Below, piece by piece: positions 1-12,800 of a DNA stretch of 64,000 nt. The DNA is from Adineta ricciae (Eukaryota > Rotifera > Eurotatoria > Adinetida > Adinetidae): NCBI GenBank assembly GCA_905250025.1, contig CAJNOJ010000135.1, positions 62,001 to 126,000 of the forward strand. Direction: 5' to 3'. The position numbers and the translations under genes were made by a program. The notes beneath the pieces were generated by a model. That model was not told the DNA's origin. It did no database searches and saw only the letters and a program-made list of their open reading frames with translations. Positions within the stretch are counted from its first letter, which is position 1, and each line of letters begins with the position of its first letter.

Positions 1-282
1 ATTTGATATTTCTTCTTCTATTCTTTTTTGATTAAATCAACATATTCAACTAAATAAAACTAATCGAGAAACCTTCACATTGAACAATCCTTGCATTTCC
101 GATACTCAATGCCGAAAACATCTGTTCACACGTACAGATCAGTTTTTGACAACCAGCGCCATCTATCGAATGCATCATACCAGAGGAAAACAAGTAGTAT
201 TACTAAGCGATGAGTTAGATTCATGGTAGCAAATGAATAGTTGAGTTTGAAAGTTCATTTTGTGTTGCAAAGAATTACAAAT
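1..282. other. 5' flank of IFT81
   Basis: No coding or RNA feature is recognised here. The stretch is AT-rich and ends immediately before the IFT81 start codon. It presumably holds the promoter and 5' untranslated region, but no convincing TATA or initiator motif stands out. Confidence 0.4.
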
Positions 283-2874
283 ATGGTTGAACAATTGAAA
301 TTTATTGTTGAACAATTAAAACGACCGCCATTCAATCGGAAAGATTATAATATTCTTACGTTTGATAATTTAACAAATAATCAATTGTTGCAAGTTTTAA
401 CTGATGTATTCGCAGTTATTGATCCGAAGGAACAGGCGGTAAGTGAAAACAATCTCAACGGATTTTCCTTGTATTTACTCTTCATAGCATAAAATCGATA
501 TTCGTGATGAAGAACCAGATAAAACTGCAACTCGGCACATGAATACATTGAAGATGCTCGGCTATCGGCCGAAATTAGACACTGACGTGTAAGTCACTGA
601 GACTTTCGAAGAACAAAACCAAGATTTTCTACTTTTAGAAACACCTTTCGACAGAATTTAGTCAGTGGTGATAAAAGCGTTGTTTTTCCAATTTTACAAT
701 GGTTACTCGAAAAAGTTCCTGAGCACAAAGAACGTGCTTATCTCGGTCGATATTTATCTCGAACGGAGGTCCCGACCGAGTTTTTAAGCGATCCAGAAAT
801 CGCTGAGCAATACGAACGAGTAAGTCCTTATTTGTTTAGGCAAAAAAGAAACTCATCTGTAAATTTCACTTAGTGTGACGAATTGATGGAAGAATTCAAG
901 GAAATTCATCACGCATATAAAGAAACCACGTCAACTCCGCATACGATCGAAGATCTTCGACGTGACATAAAACAACTTGAGGATGAAAAGGAAACGTTAC
1001 AAAAACGTCTGGAAAAACAAAAACCACGTGTTCAAAAAGTTCCCGCTGCACAAATTGAACTTGCGAAAAATTATCGACAGGAAGTGGAAAAAGAAGCGAA
1101 ATTAAACACGATGAAACAGGATTTACAAAATGCAATCAACCAATTAGAACAAAAGATCCAACGTCTCGAACGACAAATCGCTGATCAACGTTCGTCATCA
1201 TATGATCAATCACCAGAAGGTAATTCTCATCCATAATTCGTTTTCTTCTTCTTCTCTTCATCAATTACAATTGTTTTCCTTGATAAAGCGATTATGAAAC
1301 GAATGGAAGAAGAAAATCAAGTAAATAGTTATCTCGTAACCGAGAAATTTCCTAAACAACTAAGTCAAATGAAAACGAAATTGAAATATTACGAAGAAGT
1401 AACAAGCAACAAAGCATTAGGACAAACAGAACTTACAAGTTATCGAGCAAAAGTCAGATCGTCTCTTCCACCATTTTGATTCTTTTATTGAAAATTCTAT
1501 GTATTTAGATTAGTGAATTAAACTCGGCGATCAATAAACTTCATGAGAAACGTGTTTTAATCAAAGATCCAACGGCAGATAACTTAGCTGTTTTCCGTCA
1601 ACAAGCATTGATCGTTGCGCGACGAAAAGAACAAGCTGCTGAACGCCTCACTCAACTACGCGCAGAAAATGACGTACTCGAAAAGCAATCCGGAAGAGGT
1701 GCATCTATCAATGGTGGTGGTGGTGGTGGTGTATCATCTCTAATGAAACAAGCAGGACATATACCGCAAGGAGAAGAAGTATGTTTTTAATCTGAAAAAT
1801 TGATTTTCTCATAGATTTCAATGTTTAGTTTCAACGATATGTGAATATGTTACGAAGCAAAGGTAATGCGTATAAACGAAAACGTCAGGAATTGAATGAT
1901 ATGACAGCGGAAATACAATTGCTGAAAAGAACGGAAGAACTTCTCAAGGAACAAGTTGAACAAATCAAAAGTCGAATGGTAAGAAAATGATTTCGTTTGA
2001 TGGAATTTTGAAGAAGAAATTATTTAGTCTATGGAAGAACGTAAACAAGGTATTGAAGGATATTTTTCCACTCAAGAACGTTTGGAACAGTTATCAACAA
2101 TGAAAATGGAACAAGATGAACTAAAAGGCAAATCACTCGATGAAATTACAAATTTAATCAAAACATTAAACACACGAATATCATCGAAGAAAGCAGAACT
2201 TGATCCAATTCTCAAAGAAGTTAAACCATTACGTGCAAAAGTTCAAGTAAAACAGTTTGAAATCGGATTGTTACATGAAACTATCTTCTCCATTTAGGAA
2301 TTGCGTAGTGAATATGAAGCGAAGAAGACTAAATATGATGCATTGAATGCAAATTTCGAAAGTAGTCGATCAACATTAGAATCCGTATGTATCCAAATGA
2401 AATTCATCGATTTTTATATTGTGTTTTATCTGACATTTGAAGGAAGTTCGAGGTTTTTATGACGAACAATACGCGCAGGAATCTCGTTTTCATACATTAC
2501 GTGCCCAAATGTTAATTCATGCTGTACAATTAAAACGAGCCAATGATGAACAAAGTTCATATATGTCCAAAGACAAAGCAACAAAATCAACAAGGTTTGT
2601 CGAGAAAAATAATGAGATGTTTTCGAAATTTCTTTTCATAACATTTTAGAGAGTTACTTAATAAACAAATTAGTGATTATGAAGTTCGTATCAAAGCTAA
2701 TCGTGATCGACAAAAAGCTACGAAAGATGTACACATTGATGGTACGAAACAAATGAAATATTGGCGTGATCTTTTACGTATGATGGAATTGAAACAAAAA
2801 TTAGCTACGGTAACAAGTTTTTCCTTTCATTCATCATATTTTCTCATTTGGTTTTTCTTTAGGGAGATTCATAA
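283..2874 (+). CDS. IFT81: Intraflagellar transport protein 81 (IFT81), 12 exons, complete
   Basis: IFT81 is a core subunit of the IFT-B train. With IFT74 it binds tubulin and carries it into growing cilia. Exons: 283-438, 488-588, 639-819, 874-1219, 1289-1452, 1509-1778, 1829-1978, 2028-2246, 2298-2384, 2443-2594, 2650-2809, 2863-2874. The spliced product is 665 aa; the human protein is about 676 aa. The N-terminus (MVEQLKFIVEQL, then NILTFDNL and LLQVLTDVFAVIDPKEQ) matches the calponin-homology-like tubulin-binding domain. The rest is heptad-rich coiled coil with family-typical stretches such as YLVTEKFPKQL, RTEELLKEQ and KYWRDLLRMMELKQKL. The ATG at 283 is preferred over the upstream TTG in frame because the family N-terminus starts there. 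All junctions keep phase. One oddity is a run of six Gly (GGT x6, 1713-1730) in the coiled-coil linker. The last coding exon is only 12 nt (Gly-Asp-Ser-stop), and the vertebrate C-terminal tail is missing. Confidence 0.95.
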
Positions 2875-3846
2875 TTTATCAATATTTCTCTTCTCTTGTT
2901 TTGTCTTTTTTTTTGTTTTCATGCGTTTAACTATATCTGAACTATTTACCTTTATGAAGATCAAGAATATGAATTTGTAATGTTTATTACAATCGATACG
3001 ATTGAATTCTAACTTTGAAGAGCAAAGATTAAAGTACTTTAATATCATTTTATGGGAAATTCGATGAAGTTTCTAGTCTAACATTACTGCTGAAATAATC
3101 TTTTTTTTCTTAATGAATTAAAAGAGAAACTATTTGATTATGGTACTGTTAAAGACAGAACAAGCACAATTTCTTGTATTTCCTTGAGAAAAAAAAAGTT
3201 ATTGAATGTCGCATTCAAGGTGATTCATAATCAATCAATAAATACTTGTATTGTTTATCATGCATCTAATAACATCTGAACCACTTCTTCTATCTTTACT
3301 TATACATAAGAGAAGACAAAAGGAACAGAAATGAACTGATTTTCTCTGGTCATTGTGGTTTTCTCCTCTTCTTATCGCCACTAGAATCTATATTGATGTA
3401 TTTGTTCGTAATATTGGTAACACTCGTTATATATCAATGTGTATATTTAGCCGAGAAAAAAGGAAAGAAGGGGAAAAAAAAGGAAAAGAACGATAGAATA
3501 GTGTACATGCGATCCGAGAAATATCCTCAACCGAATAGTTACATACATCGACGGAACTCGTTTCTCGTGTGTTTGCTCGCGTACAAAAACATTCTCTGTT
3601 GTTGTTCGTCCAGCTCCATGCCTATACGATTGTCAGTAAAACAATGTTCTAACTGCTTCTACTTCTCTTTCTCCTCCTAATCCAACACTTGAAGATATGA
3701 CGACGAGAATATTACGGAAACGAATGAATCTTTCTCATATGTAATATATCGCCTAAGAAAGAATACGTAACAATCTCATGTCTAATAAGATCATTGTTCT
3801 CATTCAATCTTCTTTACCAAAAAGACCAAATTTTTCTTGATTAATC
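2875..3846. other. Intergenic region between IFT81 and the giant obscurin-like gene
   Basis: No coding frame here resembles a known protein. An AATAAA at 3237-3242, about 360 bp past the IFT81 stop, is a possible poly(A) signal. The purine-rich run near 3455-3490 encodes only low-complexity sequence by chance. The right half should contain the upstream promoter of the next gene, but no motif is decisive. Confidence 0.4.
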
Positions 3847-6800
3847 ATGGCTGATGATAATGATCTTACACGAAAACGATTACAATTATTATTCGACGAT
3901 GATACACGTAAGTTTTACATAAAAATTGTTTTGTTTATGTGTGTGTAAAACTAGCGACAAACAAATTTTTGAGTATTGTCTCCACACCAATTTCGATCGT
4001 CACAATTGAAGAAATTTGAAATACAGAATTGATTTCGACATCGATAGAGATTTTCATTTTGCGAACAAGAATGAACAGCTAGAAGATCAAAATGAAGATA
4101 GTCATCTATTTTTATCTTTTTGAGAAGTTTCTTACGGAAATTAATCGCAACATTCAGCACAAAACCACTTCCAACTTTCCCGTCGTTATTCGAAATGAAT
4201 TCGATTACTACAGTGTTTGTTGTATTTGTCTAAAGATAAATAATCAAAAGAAAAAGATTAACAAAATGAAATTACATTTACTCGTAAATAGTATTGTTGG
4301 ATTCCACATTGAGATGAGTCGGTTGGATTCATTAATGAAACATAATCTTTTTTACCATCATAAATCAATAGTTTATCACCACCACACGCGATATCCATTT
4401 TATCAACGACAATAATAATTCGTTGATTGACTGTTGCTGCTTTGATTGTTAATAAACAATCGAGATTCTCGCGATAGAAACCCGATGAAAGACTGAAAAA
4501 TGTTCCCGGAAGTGAATCACCATTGAGTTGAATTGTTTTTCCACAAATTCTCTCCATATCTAAAACGATCATTGGAGAAAAATTCAAATAATTCTATTCA
4601 TTTGTCTTACTTGGAGAACTGTAGAGAGAACCCGTACCACGAGCGTATACAAACGATGGAATTAGAAGAAAAACAAGAAATATAGTTCGACTGTTGACTA
4701 TGTCCATCGTTGAAAGAATGTTTTTCATTATTCATATCCAGTTTGAATGTTTATTTATATGTAGAAGATCTTTTTCTTCTTGTGTAATCGTTTGTGAAGA
4801 AACGATTGATACTTGAATGTTTTGAAAATCATTGAGGAAAGCGGATTGTATCAATGTTATCGACATTTTGTTTATATGTAAGTGTCTTATGTTGATATAA
4901 GCAGAGAAATACAATTCGAACCTGATTTGTTAACTAATAGCCAAGTAGAATCGTGTCCAAACAGAGAAGAACGACAAAAATCAGGAGTCAACTATGCAGA
5001 AACTTTGAGTTTTCACCCGTGAGTCATATGTACTGTAGGAACTGCAATAAGAAACTCAGTTGTTTTATGCTAATTCACCTGACTAAACGGTGTAAAACAA
5101 AATTTCACTCTCCTTTTGAATGTTCTTGTGTAAACGAACTCACTAATCGATACTAAAAGTGTACGAAGAATACATTTGAGTCATGAAAGAATCTATGGTA
5201 TAGACGAGACAGGAAAAAAGGCGCGTCGAGTTCTGAAATCTATCGGAAAGATATTTTCTCGTGAAAGTGTTTAATCAATGACATTTCCAGCGAGAAGATA
5301 TATCAGACTACAAAAATATAAAATCGACCTCGAAATAATCTTTATACTGTGTTACAAGGTCAATTTATTTTCCCATATTCAACTGTTTTTTCTCTCTCAT
5401 CTCACATATCGCATTGATTTTTGGCAGAAAAACTTCGACTTACGTCAGTTGGTAAAACTTCATCAATGTTAATGATTTCTTCGTGATCGATCGGATGAGA
5501 AGAAATTGTTGTTTGTTCGTAGAACAGGCAAAGTCGATATCATTAGATATAGGCAATCATGGATTTGCTGTTCTACTAATGCTCCTGGAGAGAAACCATC
5601 CGTATTCGCTCATGTACATATCATTCCTTTTCTCTCCTCGGTTTCCTTGTTGTCCTTACAGAAATATATACAAATTTCTTCGTCATCTATCGAATAATAC
5701 AAGCAGAACCGATAAAACCAAATCAATGAATATCTCTCGACAACACCAGTACGTTCCTCATCAACTACAGATAACTCGAACAAATGAGGAAGAAAACATA
5801 GAGAATCACATGGATTGTTGTCTTCATTTCTACGCATCAACAACACGATAATCAGTCTCGTTCCTTCTTTACATACGAACGTTCTTCAAACCACAAAAAA
5901 AGAGATTTCGCTCTTTTTTTTTAAACCTATTCTTTAATGGATTTCGATGAATTTTTAGCGGCTCCTGAAATTGTTCGTCGTCTTCTCTCTCAAGATGCAT
6001 TCGAGAACGAGACTGTAACGTTCTCATGTACTGTACAAAATGTTGGTAATGCAAATGAAGAGGAACCATTTACCATCACTTGGTTTTTTAATGATAAACA
6101 AATTCAATCGAACACCGACAGATATATCATCGATGAAAACTCCAAAACTGGCATTTGTTTATTAACAATTAAAAACATCGGAGCAGATGACGAAGGATCA
6201 TATCGATGTGTAGCCACAAACAAATTTGGATCATCAGTTACGACTGGATTTCTTGCTGTTCTAAGTAAAAACGATAAAGACATTTGTCAGAAGGAAAACG
6301 TTTGTTTGTTTTAGGAAGAAAACGATCTCAATCACCATCGCCTAGTCGTAATGCCAGTCCAAATCGTTCATTAAGTCCGTCAAGCAATCGTCTACGTGAT
6401 CGAAGTGTTTCCCCATTACGATATATTAATTTACCATATTCGAAATTAGCTCGAGTTACCGAAGAACTTGAAAATCTTATCAATCCATTAGCATCGACTG
6501 TTCATGAAGAAGAAACAGAAAATGTCGTTCCCGAAGATAAAGAAGCAACACCAATTAGCTCAATAATCGAAACTGAACAAATTGCAAATATTCCGTTAAA
6601 AGAACCATCTCCGACAAAAATCATCGAACCTGAACAATCAATTGTTCTTCCCATTGTTGAAGAGACTCAAATCGATTCAAGCAAAAAAGAAGTAAGTCAC
6701 ACAAATCTTCCTATCTTCACCAAGGTTTGAAAGCCACTCAACGGCTTCGTTAGATAGATTAGATGATATACAAATACTCCCATTAGATCCATTTTCGCAT

Positions 6801-9800
6801 CTATTCTTACAAGTAGGAAAAGACTTCTTCCGATTCAAATCGATTTGCCTCAATTCCCCAAACATCAATAACAACAAATGATATTCATCAAAAAGTCTTG
6901 TGAATGTCACAACACATCAGTCAGTTGTTAGTTGTAGTTTATAAAGCAAAAAATATATTTTAGTCGAAGAAATAAGTCTTACCTTAAACCTTTCCTAATT
7001 ATCTCTAGAACACTTACGATTGAAGAGAATGGAATGTAAAAAAGACTATGATATGCATATCTCTCATATATATTATTGACATCTAGACGATTGAATTGAC
7101 GTCTGCAGTTGTTTATTTATCATGTTTTGTGATGAGGCTGATTAACTGCAGATGGAATGTCAAAAAAAAAGAATCTGAGAAAGACTAAAATAAATAAGAG
7201 AACTGAAGATCAGCCATTCTCGATTTCTTGATTGTCACTTGTTCGCATTTATCCATTGATCTGCAATCTCCAACAAATCAATATTCTCGCTCTTAGTACA
7301 ACATCGATGAAAAATCTTGATAGGACTTTCTAGACATCAATGTATTTATACAGATTTGTAGTCAATCCGACTTCTTATATGAATTCTATTGAGTAGAAAC
7401 CGTTCGAATGAGAACTTTCATTACTATTTCGAAGGAAAATATTCCACTTGTGAGATCGAAGATGAAACATCGATTGGATATTTTCATTTTGTCTTTGTTA
7501 GGAACAATCAAAACCAGTGATTATCAGAAAATTACCGTTGGTGGTACGAATAACTGAAGGCGAAGATCTCGACGTTAGTTGTTCAATAGCCGGTATGATT
7601 ATCTAATGAAAGAATTCACTCTTATGTGTGTTTGTTAAGGTGTACCGGAACCGACAATTCGCTGGACAAAAGATAATGCTGATATTCGTGAAGATCACCG
7701 CGTTGATATTTATTCCGATCGCGGTGCTCATCATTTAGAAATAAGTGAAGTCTTAACGTCCGATGCGGGTCAATACACAATTTATGCAGAAAATTCTTTG
7801 GGAAAGATCAGTGCTGAATGTCAAATTGAAGTTCTGGAAAATACGGATAAAGTAAAACGATTGAAAGTAGAAGGTTTATATGCATACGGAGCACGGTAAG
7901 TTAAAGAAACGAAAATTGAAGAAGAGTTGAAATAGAATTTTAGACAACAAACATATAAAGCACCGGAATTTTTGATAAAACCAGCCAATCGAACGATACA
8001 TGAAGGTGAACAATTTCAAATCTTTGCAAAAGTGATTGGTAAGATGAAATTAATCGAAGAATTTTCACGATTGATCGATCTATTTTGTAGGTAATCCAGC
8101 ACCGCAAGTTCTTTGGGTTCGATTAGGTAAAGCCTTAGAAGATGATGATGGTTATCATCGAATTTATGATCGTAATGGTGAAAATTACTTTGAAATTCCA
8201 AAAATTTCCATTCTGGATGCCGGAGAATATTCTTGTATTGCTACAAATATGATGGGAGCTGCTTATAGTACATTTATTATTTGTGTGGAAGGTAAATTTC
8301 ATTGGTAAATGTGAAATTCAAATCGAACTTCGAGTTTTTAGCTATGACTGAACCAGAATCCACTGGTTCGGAAATCGAAGAACGTTCTGCTAATGTTTCC
8401 GATGTTGATACAAATGTTGTACGTGATTTGAAAGTTGAAATTTTTCTTTCTTGACGATGTTTTTTTGTTAGATGGAAGATTTTCCTGAATCAATTGCTTC
8501 TCAATTGATTGACAAACATGTTCGACAACATCGACAATTGAAATTATCTGATCAATCCGATGTGGTTTGTACAAACAAACTCGATTGCTTTGAATCGATT
8601 TCTAAATATCAACATTTTAGGATTATTTCTTCTCAGATTTCGTGTTGAAAGATGATTTTCGTGATGAAGCTCGAGATGTTTATATGAACAAAGGTGATAT
8701 GGTTGAAATCGTTGATATTGATAAACAGGATAAATGGCTTGTTCGAAACAAGAAAAATTTGAATCAAGTTCGAAGAATTTTTCTTTCAAACATTTTTCTC
8801 TTTAATTCCTTTTTCAATAGATCTGTTATGTACCACGAGAATATCTTGAAATGGTACCTGATACTGACATCTCTCCAGCTGGATTAAATCTGACATATGT
8901 TGAGCCAATTCAACCGCGTATGTAGAATACTTTGTCGATTTCAGTTGGGAAATAGAGGAGATTTTTCAGTTGATATAATTATTATTCCCTTGCGGTTTGA
9001 TCTTTCCAAATGAAAAACGCTTTTCCCAGTACATATGATATTTATCAGAGTATACATATCCATTTCTTTCATTTAACCTCTAATAAGTATTCAGAGATTA
9101 GTTTTAATCGTTGTCAGAGTCGAATTCTATTACTCGTTCAGATTAATAAATGAGAGAAATAGTTTTTCTTGTACATATATATATATCATGCTGATTAATG
9201 GAAAATAGTGGCGAAAACAAAAGTATCTTGGTAAACGTCTCTCGACATGTATACATTGACCCACCCACTCAGTGTTACCAAGAAGAAAGAAGAGGAAAAA
9301 AATGCTCAGTCTTATATCGATACATTAGGAAGCAAAAGAAACGGCGAGAAAAAAAATGTTGAGATATTAGTGCCGCTGTTTTGCTTATTCTTACTCTCAT
9401 TTAACCTACGTATCCACGTCGGCAATCGATGTATCGTAGTGCCCGTTGTTGTTGTTGTTGTTGTTTCCTTCTAAATCCATTACAATCATTGATGTACATA
9501 AAGAGAAAAGGAGAAATTAGTCATTGGTCTCGCGTTTCGCTTCCTACTCTTTCCCTTTGTAGGGAATCGCATATGTATCTTTCCTCGTTTGTAACATAAG
9601 AAGGAAAAAAGAAGAAAAGAAAAGAATATAGACGAATGTACAGTAACAGAAAGGAATCTTCGTTGCTGATAACTAGCGTTTGTTTCTTTTCTATCTTCGT
9701 CTATTCATAGGTTTGTTCTTCATCAAGGCTAGAAACAATTTTCTAATCCGTAGAAATTGACGGATAACCCATTGTTGTTTTCCGCGGTTAGAACTCGTCG

Positions 9801-12800
9801 AATTTTCTACAGTCGACGTTGTCTTCAGTAATTGAGTACGCGTGTTATCTGCTTTATTGTCTGTTTGACGAACGACGAAGAGCATCAAGAAAAAGAAGAA
9901 AAAAAAACGGTTTCAGTACATATATATCTGTCTTTAACTGTCTATATCATCTTCTTCTTCTCGGTCGATCAACTTTTTTTTTTCTTCTTTTTTCCTCTAT
10001 TCCGTTTACGGATAAGCAGATAACAAAAGGGTAAGTTTTCATCGCTTCTGTGGAAAGAATATCTTCTTTTTATTTGACTCGTTGATCATTTCAGTAGAGA
10101 ATTTTGTGAAGTTCATTGAGAACGAGAATCAGCATCAAGATAAACACATTAGATGTTTCACAGAGTGACACAAAATGCGTAGTACGTGTGTTGTTGAGTA
10201 TCTTCTTTCATTCGAGTATTTTTACTTCCCAGTACTGACAGAAGATATTGACAGGTAATTGGAAGGAATTTCTTTCTTCAGATGAAAAATAACATTCCGT
10301 TTTATAGAGAAAAATCAGTCGAAATACATAATGAGACAGCTGTTGTCCTTCGAGATATCCACAAAGATTAATGAGAAATGCTGAACATTTTTCGAGTTGA
10401 GAAACGATTTTCTCGAATTGATGACATCTGGTTATTTCATGGGCAGAAACGACACTTTCGTCCTCGCAAAGGTTACCTAAGTGCATAATGGACTGTTGAT
10501 AGAAATCGATTGTTTATTTTACTTGATAATATGCAAGATTTTTACAATATTGAAAATAGAAAGACTTTTTTTCCGTTCGCGGAAACGTGAATATTGACAA
10601 TTGTTAGATAAACAACAAAATCCGAATCGTCTCATGTAAAAAGATACATCGAACAAGTAATTTTATATGACAAACATACTTGATATGAGATTTCTTTCAT
10701 AGACCCACATTGCAAGAAAAGCAATTGTCCATATCGATCACGGTGAAATGATTTCATTGACTTATTTCTCGTGCTCAATAGATTGATTAGGATAAACAAC
10801 TTACGTAAAAGATTTCTATCAATCGAAAATCGTTAGGATAGTTTAGTTATTCAAGGTAAAAGTTTACAATTAATTATTTCATGTAAGGGGAGATAGCAGC
10901 AAGATCTTAAGTTTTATGTTGTGAGCGTGATAATTGTCTCGATATCTAAAATAGAGATGTTTAGGATTGTTTAGTTGTATTAATTGATTTAAGAATGATG
11001 AATGACATTTTGACTTCTTCATTTTTCTTCAACATCAATCAAAAATTCTTTTGCATGAAACAGTTTTTCGGTACATCTCGAGAGTCTATCAGTACATTCC
11101 TCCGCCCCCATCCAATCCATTTACTTAATAACTTTTGAAATGGAAGTAAAAACTTCAACGCAGTTTAATTTTCGTGAGTTGTCAGAAAAGTATCAATTCC
11201 CTCATACACCTCTCAAAGTAAATTTGAAGTTTCTACATATGAAAAACACGTATTGGATTGAGACAGAGGAATGTATCGTCAAGTTTTCCTTCGTCTGTGC
11301 CAATCCATATGATTTGATAGAGCTCAGAAGAATGCATCAATCAATGTCGATGTTATTGTCAGACAAGCACCGTTTTTGTTTCTCACATACAATTCTTATC
11401 CGTCATCTTATCCTAATCGAGTCCAAATGTATCTTCCGACAACGATCTAGCGATATCTATCGATCGTCTATAAACAGAATCTTCTTTAAAAATCTTTTGC
11501 TTCTCTTTTTAGTTGTTCCTAGCAAACGAACATATACGAAAAAGTCCGGTGTAGTGGCCAACAGTATCGACAAACGTTACAATCCGACAAATCAAGAAGA
11601 TCAAGATTCATCCTCAAGTAGTGATGATTTAAAAACAATGACAGAGGTTTGTTATTCACAAAGACTTCGTTTTCATTGAGAAATATCATCCGATCGATAA
11701 ACATCAACTCGCGTTGACTCGGACACAGTTAACGAGAATATTTCCTCATTCTGTCATACTAGTAGTGCTTATTTAGAATGAAAAGAAAAACTATAGAAGG
11801 AAATCAAAGATAACAACAGTTAAAAGAATATCTCTAGTTGACAATTAAGTAGGTGTTGATGGATTTGATACGAAGTCACCAAGGACAGTCTCCGCCTACA
11901 TCGGGAAAAACATGCGTCAAATTTGGAACGTCGCATTTTTTGTTTTACTTCTAGGAAGCTGAAGTTTATTTTGCAAATTCGGATTATGTTCCTACACGTC
12001 CAGATGGGATTTCACTTGCCGAAAATCAACTTGTCGATGTGCTTGATTCACATGATCCCGAACAATATCTTGTTCGTACTCGAGCACGTAAAGATGAACG
12101 GCCAAAAATCGGTTGGGTGGATGCATGTTTTCTCGAGAAGAAGTCAACTAACATAGGACAAGTATGTTCATATCTTGCATTTTCCTTTTCTCTACTTACG
12201 TAGATCATTATGGACATTGTCGTTGTCGTTGCTGCTGCTGCTACTGATTTCTTCATGTTCTCGCGAAAATCGGTTATTCATCGTATGAGAAGAGTTCTTT
12301 CATTCGTCGATATTTAGCAGACAATCTATTCATATGTGTGTGTATAAGTGATATGGTACGTGCGCGTAAGAAAAATAATGGATCAATAGTCTGTTGTTGA
12401 TGTGTGTTTCATCACGTATTTATCTCTTTTTTCCTCCTTCGATTCGATGATAAACAACAAGTGGAAAACGACAGAACAGAAATCGAGAAGGAAACATGAC
12501 ATTTTCTTCAGGCGTTTACCAAAACGAATAAAAGAAAGTTTTTCTTTTTTCCTCCCATCGGTTTTGATTGTACATGATAGATGAATACCGAACCTGATCT
12601 CAGTCTCTTTCTCTCTTGATATCGAGAAACAACGGATAAAGAAAGCTGGGAAAAGCATCATATTAGTATTAATAGGAAGCAGAGAAAAAAGAAAAACGAG
12701 CAACGAGACAAGCGATGATGTGACAAAGATGTTCGGATGAAACGATGCGCCTGCTGCTGTTGTTGTTGATGATGATGTTGTTAGTCCTATACCTGATATA

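Noticed and set aside
3393-3680. 95-codon plus-strand frame between IFT81 and the giant gene
   Set aside because: It starts with a hydrophobic stretch but then becomes a Lys/Gly purine tract; likely chance in low-complexity intergenic DNA.
5483-5851. 122-codon plus-strand frame in intron 1
   Set aside because: Overlapping frames on both strands are also open, composition is unremarkable and there is no similarity to any family I know.
9445-9464. (GTT)n and other trinucleotide runs as possible coding repeats
   Set aside because: They lie in introns without a supported reading frame; treated as simple sequence.
10208-10486. 92-codon minus-strand frame in the 2.6-kb intron
   Set aside because: No recognised motif, no splice-consistent partner exon and no signal peptide.
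11140-11512. Plus-strand frame from ATG 11140 running into exon 11513
   Set aside because: It could be an alternative first exon, but the product resembles nothing and the 11513 acceptor joins perfectly in phase to 8917. Kept only as a remote possibility.
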